From contig JBDXCG010000003.1 of the NCBI GenBank assembly GCA_039980455.1, positions 1,674,001 to 1,738,000 on the forward strand: DNA of 64,000 nt, in the 5' to 3' direction. How positions within the stretch are numbered: the first letter of the stretch is position 1; each line of letters starts with the position of its first letter. The stretch is from CALINF01 sp039980455 (lineage in GTDB: Bacteria > Pseudomonadota > Gammaproteobacteria > Pseudomonadales > Halieaceae). Below are positions 18,613-26,984 of this stretch, in pieces. The notes below the pieces were generated by a model. That model made no database searches. It saw only the letters and a program-made list of their open reading frames with translations, and was not told the DNA's origin. Position numbers and translations under genes: made by a program.

Positions 18613-18642
18613 CTACATTTACCTTGGAGCGTCACATTGAAG

Positions 18643-19455
18643 ATGGAAGTAGTTTCAAGACACCCCCAAGAGACAGGGGATCACCCACCAAACAGGCCAC
18701 ACTTACTATTCATTCACGGCGCTTGTCACAATGCGGCCTGCTGGGATCAATACTATTTGCCCTGGTTTTCTTCGGAAGGCTGGCATGCTCACGCAATAAC
18801 ATTAAGAGGACATCGCAGCGATGATGAGGGAGTGCTGGAGTGGTCTCTGAATGACTATCTCGACGATGTTAATGAAGCCATCGCGCATATAAACCAACCA
18901 GTAGTGCTTATAGGTCATTCCATGGGAGGCGTTCTGGCACAAATGGCATTCGCCTCCAATGTAAATGTTAAAGCAATCGCATTGCTAGCATCCTCACCAA
19001 CCCGGATCAGCCTGCAAGCGGCCTTTGGAATGTTCGTGCGTGCACCAAAAGCAACAATCATTGGGATGCTCAGCAACGACATGACCAAATTGAGGGTAGC
19101 AATGGAGACTTTTTTCTTTGCCGACCATCTTGAGGACGCACTGCGAGATAAGTTCAGGTCGCAGCTAGTATCTGAATCTCGAGTTGCGGTCGATGATGTC
19201 TTTTCACGGGAGCCTGCAAAGCACCCGAAGAGCGATGACCGGCCAGTACTTGTAATTGCAGGAACAGACGACTGGTCTATACCTTTGTCTGAGCACAGGA
19301 AAGATAGTGAGACTTATCGAACACCACTAAAACTTTGTAAGGGTGCACATGACTTGATGTTAGATCCTGACTGGTCCGATAGTGCAACCGCCATCAACAA
19401 CTGGTTATTGAAGCATATCGATGAAGAAGGGGTAAACACATTATCAACGAAGTGA
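18643..19455 (+). CDS. alpha/beta hydrolase
   Basis: From ATG 18643 the protein has 270 residues: oxyanion motif FIHGACHNAACWD, nucleophile elbow IGHSMGG with Ser93, candidate acid in VIAGTDDWSIP and catalytic histidine in KGAHDLMLDP. This is a complete soluble hydrolase resembling lipase/esterase or haloperoxidase-like members. The reading frame is open far upstream to 18487, but that part overlaps the MFS remnant on the other strand, so a start near 18640 is preferred; TTG 18637 has GGAG 7 nt upstream and is a good alternative. Its stop overlaps the next gene's GTG by 4 nt. Confidence 0.8.
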   Translation: MEVVSRHPQETGDHPPNRPHLLFIHGACHNAACWDQYYLPWFSSEGWHAHAITLRGHRSDDEGVLEWSLNDYLDDVNEAIAHINQPVVLIGHSMGGVLAQMAFASNVNVKAIALLASSPTRISLQAAFGMFVRAPKATIIGMLSNDMTKLRVAMETFFFADHLEDALRDKFRSQLVSESRVAVDDVFSREPAKHPKSDDRPVLVIAGTDDWSIPLSEHRKDSETYRTPLKLCKGAHDLMLDPDWSDSATAINNWLLKHIDEEGVNTLSTK

Positions 19456-20417
19456 GGACACTGATTTTTGCGGCCATACTTTCGGCTGCCTCCGCAATCC
19501 ATGCGACCGAGCTTCATACTGACGGTGGCTCTCCACACGTTGACGATGAATTAATCCGCTTTGCAATAATAGCTGATCTAACCGGAGGCGAACGACCCGG
19601 TGTTTTGAGAGTAGCCGCAGAAGGCATAAGGGCTATGCGACCCGATTTCATAATGAGTGTAGGTGATCTGATTGAAGGCGGCACAGTGAGCTTGGATCAG
19701 ATGGACGGTGAATGGACTGCTTTCCAGAAGAACCTTGCAAATGATGAGATTGATTTCTATCCAGTAGTTGGCAATCACGACATATCAAACGTGGCCATGC
19801 GCCACTGGTATGAAAGAGCAGTGGCACCGCGTTACTACCATTTTACTTACAAGAACGCCTTATTCTTGGTGCTAGATACTGAGGACTTCAGCGATCAGTT
19901 CTTTGGTGAGCTTCAGGAGAAACGCGACATGGCGCTCGAAGTTTACAAACAAAATCCTGCAGATTTCGCTCAAACCGAGTACGCAAAGATGCCGGAGAGA
20001 GCGTTCGGTATTATTAGCGACGCTCAAGTTACTTATGCCTTAAACGCTATCGAAGAGAACAAGAATGCTCGCTGGACATTCATATTCATGCACAAGCCTG
20101 TTTGGAAAGATAAGAACGATGTGAATTTCAAGAAAATTGAAGCCGCGCTGAGTGGAAGTCGATACACGGTCTTCAATGGACACGTGCACGGATACGAATA
20201 CAACAACCGCTTTGGACAGGATTATATCCAGTTGGCGACTACAGGCGGAGAAATGATCAAAAGTTCGGCGAAAAATATGGACCACATAATGTGGGTGAGT
20301 CTGGGAGATCAGCCCGCGTACCTGAATATCAAACTCCAAGGTATTCTTGATAAAACTGGACACCTGCCGGCTGACGGTGCGAACCTGTGTTTGCAAGATG
20401 ACGGTTGCCAACCTTAG
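19452..20417 (+). CDS. secreted calcineurin-like metallophosphoesterase
   Basis: The 321-residue protein starts at GTG 19452, overlapping the hydrolase stop (GTGA), so the two are translationally coupled. A signal peptide (about 1-18, ending IHA) implies periplasmic export. Metallophosphoesterase metal motifs appear in order: IADLTGG (first Asp, with Thr where D-x-H is usual), VGDLIEGG, GNHD, MHKPVW and GHVHGYE. The family hydrolyses phosphomono- or diesters using two metals. The D-x-T variation in the first motif is the only departure. Substrate unknown; pairing with an alpha/beta hydrolase hints at sequential degradation of an ester/phosphate compound. Confidence 0.88.
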   Translation: MRTLIFAAILSAASAIHATELHTDGGSPHVDDELIRFAIIADLTGGERPGVLRVAAEGIRAMRPDFIMSVGDLIEGGTVSLDQMDGEWTAFQKNLANDEIDFYPVVGNHDISNVAMRHWYERAVAPRYYHFTYKNALFLVLDTEDFSDQFFGELQEKRDMALEVYKQNPADFAQTEYAKMPERAFGIISDAQVTYALNAIEENKNARWTFIFMHKPVWKDKNDVNFKKIEAALSGSRYTVFNGHVHGYEYNNRFGQDYIQLATTGGEMIKSSAKNMDHIMWVSLGDQPAYLNIKLQGILDKTGHLPADGANLCLQDDGCQP

Positions 20418-20866
20418 AAAACCGCGGCGACTCCCGAACGCTGAGTATCTTAGGCATGCATGTACTTACTGTTTTGAGATAAAAATGGACTTTGCCACTC
20501 TAACGCCGGACTACACGCTCTTACGTTCTCTCTGGAACAGTCGATAGACCGTGGCTGACAGCTCTACTCTGCCCTTATCGCTATAGTAGATTTGCTGCCG
20601 GACCTGTCGGCAGGTGTAGTGGAAGACCCTCGCTTCATCGAGCCTGTGGAGACACAACGGGGGATCATGGTGCAGGAGTAGGCCTGGCACCAGGCGCATC
20701 GCGGTAAGCCCCTGCCTCTAGGGTAAATAATTGATCAGTTGATTGGGATGTTGCCAAGTTAAGGGCTGCATCTCTACAACTCTTACGCAAATAGTGCTGC
20801 CGAGACACTTAGGTAATCATGGATCATTGCAAGTTTATCCTAGGGTTATCCAAAACATGGGACCAG
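20418..20866. other. intergenic region without supported gene
   Basis: This gap lies between the convergent metallophosphoesterase and SulP genes. I see no signal for a tRNA, terminator with T-tract or conserved protein. Short open frames exist on both strands, for example 20511-20699 on the reverse strand, but none has a recognisable motif or ribosome site. It may contain decayed sequence. Confidence 0.5.
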
Positions 20867-23065
20867 CTAGGCAGATACGGCACGAAGTGTCCTGGTGGTG
20901 AACATAAGGCGTTCACTCATGAGCATTGCCATGTAGCGGTTGAGCTCTGCGGCTATCTCAGGCGACTCTTCTTCCATGCGAAGCAAAGCCTCCCTTTGTA
21001 GTACGTAAACTATGCCGGGACTCTCAACAACGACTGAAGCGGTACGAGGCGTTTCCAGATAGAAGCCCAATTCGCCAAATACGGTGCCCTGATTGCTTCG
21101 TCGCACGCGGCTAACTTGACCGGTACTGGTACGAATAAAGGCGGAGGCGGAGCAGGTTTCAAGGAAATAGAGTTCTGTAGCGTGATCCCCCTGTTCTGTT
21201 AGCACTTCTCCCGACACCACTTCACGTCTCTCGAGGTAACTCAAAAGCATCTCGACTTCTTCATCGGACATGAAGTCAGGCAACTGATCGAAACACCCCT
21301 GTATGCGTTCCACTTCGGGATGTCTCGATAGCACATCTTCCTCACACCACTCCAGGGCATGATCAAGATCCGCCAATTGCCGAAAACGGTTCTGAGATTG
21401 CTCCTTCATCAGTACTGGTTCCAAGCGATCAATAGATTCCACATCAAGGCCGGCAAACAACAGCTGAAAATTATCTTTGGAAGCGAGCTGCGCCACCTTT
21501 TGAAAATTTATCGCTGCAGACGCATCGAGACCGGAGGTCCCGGAAAAATCGAGGACAAGATAACTTAGCCGATGATCGCTGCTGCCTGCCAGTCGATCAC
21601 GAATGCGACTATATACGCCTCCCGACGTACCAAAGAACAGATATCCCTGTAGTGCGATTATCATCATCTGTTCGCCCTGGCTTCGCAGGCACTCCTGCTC
21701 AGAGGTATTACGATCCACATTACTCGAAAACTCTCTGCCTGTACCAATGTAGCGGATAGCGCTAATGCTACTGTACTTCATCACAAATAGTATTATGGCA
21801 CTGATAAGTCCGACCAGTACGCCCTGCAGGAACCCCACCAGGACGGATACCAAAAGTATTATGGGTATAACTAGATATTCGAGGGTGGCAAACTTTTTAA
21901 CACCACCAATTAGCCACTCCTTTATCAGCGCCAGCCCCAAGTAAATCAGAATGCCAGCCAGAATGCTGCGCGGAAGATATTGTATGTAATCCAAAAAAAA
22001 GATGTAAATAACAAGACAAACCCCGACTGACGTCAGACCAGGAAGCCGGCTCCCTGAGTTAGTATTGCCGGAAGTGAGCGCTGAGAGAGTGAAAGAAGGC
22101 AAGCCAGTCATACCACCACTGGCACCACTGGCCATATTTGCCACTCCAGCCAGTATCAGTTCGCGGTCCATATTCGTTTCCTGCTGGTGCAGGTGAGCGA
22201 GACCGCTGATCGTCAACATCAGCGAGAACACACTAATCAAAAATATGGTCGCCACGCCTCCCAAATTGGAGAGCACAGACGCCAAATTCAGCAGCTTTAT
22301 ATCGACGCCAATCAAAGGGCGCAGAGCGCCCGCCTCACCCCCGCCCAAGGCCCCTACGAAATGGGCAGCGACTTCGGGGTCACTCACAGAGCCGCCCGTT
22401 ACAGCCAGCCCTACATACCAAACCACTATCACTGCCACAATCGTCAGGGGCAATAGCCAGGTACTATTCAGTCTGCCTTGCATCAAAATGAGCCAAAGAG
22501 CGATCGCCAGTGCGGGCAGCAGCCGGCTGATGTCTCCTCCACCGACAGACGAGAAGGTACCTAGGGTCAGATCAAACCCGGGAGCAGCGACTCCCAACCC
22601 TCCCACAACGAGTAGGCACCCCAGAGCAGCAAGGTAGCCACCGAGCACGGAATGGGGCAAGAACTGGATGAACCCGCCGAAGCGCATTAATCCAAGCAGG
22701 GCCAAACCCAGGCCAGAGAGAATCGTTGAAAACAAAATCGCGACCAACACCGTAAAGAGCACTTCTTGTGGAGCAGCCTCCGCAGGCATGGATGCAACGA
22801 CAAAGGCGGCCAGAAGTGCAAAGATGGGGGCAGTGTCTTCATCCACCATAGCGATCACCGGCTGGCAACGGCTAAATATCGCCGTTGCTAGCCCGACCAC
22901 TATGGCAGACGTGAAGACTAGGTGTATCCCGGCTCCCAGATGGCCCGCCAGTGGCCCATTAAAGATCATTGCCGCCATACTGACGGACATCACGGCAACC
23001 AAAACACCCGACAATGCCCCAGACAATAACCCGGATAGCATCGCACGCTCCGCCCGATCAGGCAT
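20867..23065 (-). CDS. SulP anion transporter with STAS and cyclic-nucleotide-binding domains
   Basis: From ATG 23065 (732 residues) the order is a SulP permease core of about 12 helices (about 10-435), a STAS domain (about 450-580, with LSYLVLDFSGTSGLDASAA) and a C-terminal CNBD (about 610-720). The CNBD phosphate-binding cassette FGELGFYLETPRTASV keeps the Glu and Arg that hold the cyclic phosphate. SulP proteins move sulfate, bicarbonate or other anions across the inner membrane; the substrate is unknown. The start overlaps the end of the nucleotide-cyclase fusion by 8 nt, so the two are made together. The obvious inference is that the cyclase product binds this CNBD. Confidence 0.92.
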   Translation of the reverse strand: MPDRAERAMLSGLLSGALSGVLVAVMSVSMAAMIFNGPLAGHLGAGIHLVFTSAIVVGLATAIFSRCQPVIAMVDEDTAPIFALLAAFVVASMPAEAAPQEVLFTVLVAILFSTILSGLGLALLGLMRFGGFIQFLPHSVLGGYLAALGCLLVVGGLGVAAPGFDLTLGTFSSVGGGDISRLLPALAIALWLILMQGRLNSTWLLPLTIVAVIVVWYVGLAVTGGSVSDPEVAAHFVGALGGGEAGALRPLIGVDIKLLNLASVLSNLGGVATIFLISVFSLMLTISGLAHLHQQETNMDRELILAGVANMASGASGGMTGLPSFTLSALTSGNTNSGSRLPGLTSVGVCLVIYIFFLDYIQYLPRSILAGILIYLGLALIKEWLIGGVKKFATLEYLVIPIILLVSVLVGFLQGVLVGLISAIILFVMKYSSISAIRYIGTGREFSSNVDRNTSEQECLRSQGEQMMIIALQGYLFFGTSGGVYSRIRDRLAGSSDHRLSYLVLDFSGTSGLDASAAINFQKVAQLASKDNFQLLFAGLDVESIDRLEPVLMKEQSQNRFRQLADLDHALEWCEEDVLSRHPEVERIQGCFDQLPDFMSDEEVEMLLSYLERREVVSGEVLTEQGDHATELYFLETCSASAFIRTSTGQVSRVRRSNQGTVFGELGFYLETPRTASVVVESPGIVYVLQREALLRMEEESPEIAAELNRYMAMLMSERLMFTTRTLRAVSA

Positions 23066-26000
23066 CCTCAGACACCTGTCCCACTCTGCTAGATGCAAGT
23101 TGATGCAGGTATCGAGCAGCGGCATCCTGCGGATTGCGGTCGATAATTTCCTTGAGCAATCCGGCAGCATCAACGTACCGGCCCTCCTCGAGTAACGATC
23201 GAACTGTTTTGAATTCTGCCTGTGTATCGCGTTTCAGAGTCACAGTCTCTGCATCATCAAACTCGAAAACCTCGTGTAACACCACGACCTCGGCGCGACC
23301 CTTTACCCGCACGCCACCCAAGTCGCGCCGCAGCGGTAAGCTTATGTCGGGGTTATCCAGCGCGGCCACAAAGGCATCACTGACAATAATCTTGGTGCCA
23401 TAAGTTTTCGTCATCCCCTCGATACGGTTGGCGACATTGACCGTATCGGAGAAAATATCACCTTGCCTGCGCTGTTGTTCCCCAACAATTCCAAGTCGCA
23501 GTGACCCCATATGAAGGCCTATCCCGATCTGTATCTCCTCCAGACCTTCTGCCTCGCGTTGTTGATTGAACTCCCTGAGTCTAGCCATGGTATCTCGCGC
23601 TGCCTGCATGGCATCTTCTGCTCCACCTGGGAAAACACCCATCACGCTATCCCCTGAGTAGCGATCTATAAACCCGTGGTTCTCTCGAATCGGCGGGCCC
23701 GTATAAGCCAGATAATCATTAATAAAGCTGAAATTGGTTCCCGGCTCCATGGTTTCCGAGAGGGTAGTAAAACTGCGGATATCAGATATAAAAACCGCCG
23801 CTTCAATCTCGACATTATCTCCCAAGCGAACATCGAGAATACTGTCTCGATTCAGGTAACGCAAAAACTCATGGGGTACGTAGCGGGAGTATTCAGAGTT
23901 GATATGCATGAGGTTGAGGTGAGTCTTGATTCTGGCCAACAACTCATCCTTGGCCACAGGTTTAGTCAGGTAGTCATTGGCACCAACTTGCAGCCCAACC
24001 TGCAGATCCTGCAGCTGTGTACGAGCGGTCACCATAACAATCGGAAGCTGGGTGGGAAGATGTGTTCGCCTTATTTCCCGGCAGACCTCGAAGCCGGAGA
24101 GCTTTGGCATCATGACATCCAGTAGGATGAGATCGAACTCATGCCCCTGCTCCAGCAATTCTAGAGCGCGCATGCCATTCTCTGCTTGCACTGCCTCATA
24201 GTTCTCAACGACAAGATGGTTCTGCATCACTTGTTGGTTTATAGGCTCATCGTCCACTACCAGAATACGAATTCGATCGGCGGACGTTTCCCCTTCCTCC
24301 ACGACCAGGAGGTTGGTGGTATCGCCTGAAAAAGCTGCCTCCTCGACAGCACGTACCTCCCTCTCCAACAATACCTCCGCAGGGCTGAATTCTGGCACTT
24401 CCGCAGCCTCGATCTTTTCAGCGGCGTCATCAACCTCGCTGGTATCCGCTTGCGGTAGAGTAAAACTGAAGGTTGAGCCTGCACCCTGAGATGATTCCAG
24501 GTCAATTGAAGTGCCGTGAAGTGCCAGCAGATCGCGTGTAACAGCCAACCCCAACCCTGTACCACCATGCGCGCGCGTTGCTGAGTCTTCGATCTGCTCA
24601 AAGGACTCAAATATACGTTCCCGATCACTTTCCGCGATACCTGGACCGGTGTCTATTATTTTGATGCGTACACGATCTTCTTCGAGTTGCGCCCGTACGC
24701 GCACACTCCCGGAATCAGTAAACTTGATACCATTGCCTATCAAGTTGTGCAAAACCTGCTGCAGTCGATTCTCATCCGCTATGACCTGAGGCACACTATC
24801 ATCAACCTCATTGATTAACTGCAGTGATTTGGCCCGGGCCATAGGTGCGCTCAAGTGCATCACCACATCAACCGCAACATGCAGATCGACCGCTCTTGCA
24901 TTCAACTGCAAATCGCGGTTTTTCATCTTCGAAAAATCCAGGATATCGTTAACTAGGCTAGCAAGACGATGGCCGCTGCTGACGATCATCGAGAGATTGT
25001 GCGCCGCTGTTTCCCCAACCTTACCCGCAGCGCCATCTAGCATTGATTCTGCCAACCCGATGATTCCCTGAAGAGGCGTCCTAAGCTCGTGGGAAGTATT
25101 CGCCAAAAATTCATCCTTCAGCTTATCCATACGACGCAGGCTCTCCGCAACTTCTCGCTGAGCGTCCTCCTTGGCCTGCCGCAATAGGTTGTAGCGATCA
25201 GACAATGCGAAAGAGATCAGCACAGTCTCTAACACTGCACCCACCTCCATCGCATGCGTGGTTACAAAGTTATTTTCAATAAGGCCATGACGACGCCCAG
25301 CCATAAGAATTGCGCCTAGGCAGTACCCCATCCAAGCTAGGAGGTAGTATCGCGCGGGCCTGTGGCCGTCGCGCAGAGAGACGATTGCGGCAGTTATCCC
25401 GGCGGCGCCGGCAGCTGCAGATACAACGCCTGTCAGATGCACAGCGATTTGAAAATTGGTGACCTGTGCGAAAGGTACGGTCAGGCCCGCCATCACTATC
25501 AACAAAAGCATAGCTTTGTGCATGAAAGGTGCCCGCTGGGGTACTTCTAGAAACCGGATAGCAAACCAGAGGCCGGACATAACCACTATCGCGCAGATGA
25601 CCTGGTAAATCTCCTCGGTCCAGGCCGTGTACCCGGGCCACAACCACTTTGGCGCATGGCCACTGAGAGAGGCCAGGAACAGTGATGTCGACAACATGGA
25701 AACGACATACAGCAGATAGTTGAAATCTCGCAAAGAGAAAAACAGGAACAGGTTATACAGACACATAGCGGCCACAATGCCGAACATGGCCCCGTAAGCG
25801 AGGAAACTCATCATACTATGCTTGTAAAACTGTCTGGCGGTCATGAAACGAAGATCAACCAGCAAGCTACTGTCACTTTCTATACGTATAAAGAAACGCG
25901 TGGTTTCGCCAGCAGCTAGCGCCACTGGTATGACCGGCGTGACACTATCCACCGCGTTAATCGCTTGAGCGTTATTGTCGCCGAGACGTGTCTCTAACCA

Positions 26001-26405
26001 TTCTCCATTCGCGCTCTTTTGATAGACTCGAATGTCATCCAAAAGAGCATCATTGACTTGCAGCAACCAATCAGTATCTGGCTCTGCGCTGTTGATGACA
26101 TCTAGTCGCAGCCACAAGACACGACGAGTGAAGCCCAGCGCAAGGCCTCCAACACCTGAATCCGTAAAATCCGCATCCGGACGACTGATCACAGCCTCCA
26201 GCGGCAATTCGCCATCATCATCAAATAGGTAGCTCAACGCCGGACGCGTTGGCCCCGCTTCAGTACCGGTCAGCTCAAGCACCTGCCCCCATGACCGATC
26301 TGCCGCCAGCAGGAAACAGAACACCAGAACGGTGCTGGAAAAAAAACCTCTGGAGATTCGCTTTTCTACGATTCTTGCACTAGCTTGGTAGGACGCATAA
26401 AACAT
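23058..26405 (-). CDS. 7TMR-DISM histidine kinase-receiver-class III nucleotide cyclase fusion
   Basis: The 1115-residue protein has a signal segment, a 7TMR-DISMED2-like extracytoplasmic domain (about 45-185), seven helices (about 195-400), HisKA with His439, HATPase (GTGLGLAV), a receiver with Asp763 and a class III cyclase domain (about 865-1040). Both metal aspartates are present (Asp875 in FISDIRSFT, Asp919 in RYSGDS), as are the catalytic Asn and Arg in TVNVANR. At the purine-recognition positions it has Arg (DRYSGD) instead of the usual Lys, and Asp (DIFSDTVN). A short helical tail follows. A cyclic nucleotide, probably cAMP, would be made under kinase/receiver control. Start ATG 26405 is 20 bp from the divergent DinB start and has no Shine-Dalgarno. 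Confidence 0.92.
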   Translation of the reverse strand: MFYASYQASARIVEKRISRGFFSSTVLVFCFLLAADRSWGQVLELTGTEAGPTRPALSYLFDDDGELPLEAVISRPDADFTDSGVGGLALGFTRRVLWLRLDVINSAEPDTDWLLQVNDALLDDIRVYQKSANGEWLETRLGDNNAQAINAVDSVTPVIPVALAAGETTRFFIRIESDSSLLVDLRFMTARQFYKHSMMSFLAYGAMFGIVAAMCLYNLFLFFSLRDFNYLLYVVSMLSTSLFLASLSGHAPKWLWPGYTAWTEEIYQVICAIVVMSGLWFAIRFLEVPQRAPFMHKAMLLLIVMAGLTVPFAQVTNFQIAVHLTGVVSAAAGAAGITAAIVSLRDGHRPARYYLLAWMGYCLGAILMAGRRHGLIENNFVTTHAMEVGAVLETVLISFALSDRYNLLRQAKEDAQREVAESLRRMDKLKDEFLANTSHELRTPLQGIIGLAESMLDGAAGKVGETAAHNLSMIVSSGHRLASLVNDILDFSKMKNRDLQLNARAVDLHVAVDVVMHLSAPMARAKSLQLINEVDDSVPQVIADENRLQQVLHNLIGNGIKFTDSGSVRVRAQLEEDRVRIKIIDTGPGIAESDRERIFESFEQIEDSATRAHGGTGLGLAVTRDLLALHGTSIDLESSQGAGSTFSFTLPQADTSEVDDAAEKIEAAEVPEFSPAEVLLEREVRAVEEAAFSGDTTNLLVVEEGETSADRIRILVVDDEPINQQVMQNHLVVENYEAVQAENGMRALELLEQGHEFDLILLDVMMPKLSGFEVCREIRRTHLPTQLPIVMVTARTQLQDLQVGLQVGANDYLTKPVAKDELLARIKTHLNLMHINSEYSRYVPHEFLRYLNRDSILDVRLGDNVEIEAAVFISDIRSFTTLSETMEPGTNFSFINDYLAYTGPPIRENHGFIDRYSGDSVMGVFPGGAEDAMQAARDTMARLREFNQQREAEGLEEIQIGIGLHMGSLRLGIVGEQQRRQGDIFSDTVNVANRIEGMTKTYGTKIIVSDAFVAALDNPDISLPLRRDLGGVRVKGRAEVVVLHEVFEFDDAETVTLKRDTQAEFKTVRSLLEEGRYVDAAGLLKEIIDRNPQDAAARYLHQLASSRVGQVSEDA

Positions 26406-26425
26406 TAGGATAGGAGATTGCCATA

Positions 26426-26932
26426 ATGGTTCAAATCGACGCGTACAAACTGCTCCTCACCGGAGAGCAAATTCTGCTGGGCGGAGTTGAAGACGTTAGC
26501 GACGAACATTGGTTTGTAAAACTGGAGGGAATGGGCGAGTCCTTTGACTGGATTTTCGGTCACTACGCTGCCGTGGAAGACTGGTTCTTGCATCACCTCA
26601 ATGGTGTCCCCTATGAAACGACTCCTGAATGGCAGAAAACTTATTGGCCAGACACCAGTGGTAGCGATCTCACCCCAGAAAACGCCGTGGGGCGCAGTGG
26701 CGTGATAACTGGATTCAAAGAGACCCGGCAACGATTGTACACCGCCCTGAAGTTTGATCTTCTTCATCTCAATCGCTGTGTAAAGAAGGGTGTCTTTCCG
26801 CCGAGCGTCAAGACCCGCGGCGACGCCTGGTTGTTTATTTCAGCTCACTCCTATTGGCATGTCGGTCAGCTTGATTCCCTGCGAGCCATCAACGGTTACC
26901 CTTATGGAGGTGGTAAAGGTATCCACCACTAA
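26426..26932 (+). CDS. DinB-like four-helix metalloprotein
   Basis: The 168-residue protein resembles the DinB/YfiT four-helix bundle superfamily. Metal-binding histidines appear as His in FGHYAAVEDW near residue 46 and two in SAHSYWHVGQL near the C-terminus. Members include thiol-dependent S-transferases and uncharacterised proteins. Start ATG 26426 has TAGGAG 9 nt upstream. It diverges from the cyclase gene with only 20 bp between the start codons. Cytoplasmic; reaction unknown. Confidence 0.8.
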   Translation: MVQIDAYKLLLTGEQILLGGVEDVSDEHWFVKLEGMGESFDWIFGHYAAVEDWFLHHLNGVPYETTPEWQKTYWPDTSGSDLTPENAVGRSGVITGFKETRQRLYTALKFDLLHLNRCVKKGVFPPSVKTRGDAWLFISAHSYWHVGQLDSLRAINGYPYGGGKGIHH

Positions 26933-26962
26933 ATTTTTGTAACGGTTCGCCATGTCTGATTC

Positions 26963-26984
26963 CCCGCCCTATTTTATGGGCGGG
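26963..26984. terminator. GC-rich hairpin between convergent DinB and oxidoreductase genes
   Basis: CCCGCCC and GGGCGGG form a perfect 7-bp stem with an 8-nt AT loop. The hairpin includes the last codons and stop of the reverse-strand gene and follows the forward-strand DinB stop by 30 nt. No long T-tract exists on either side, so efficiency is uncertain; its position suggests bidirectional termination. Confidence 0.5.

Noticed and set aside
20511..20699. Reverse-strand open frame of 62 codons in the gap before the SulP gene.
   Set aside because: No family motif, ribosome site or coherent neighbour; treated as non-coding.
22245..23195. Long forward-strand frames opposite the SulP gene.
   Set aside because: They are low-complexity antisense frames over a well-supported transporter.
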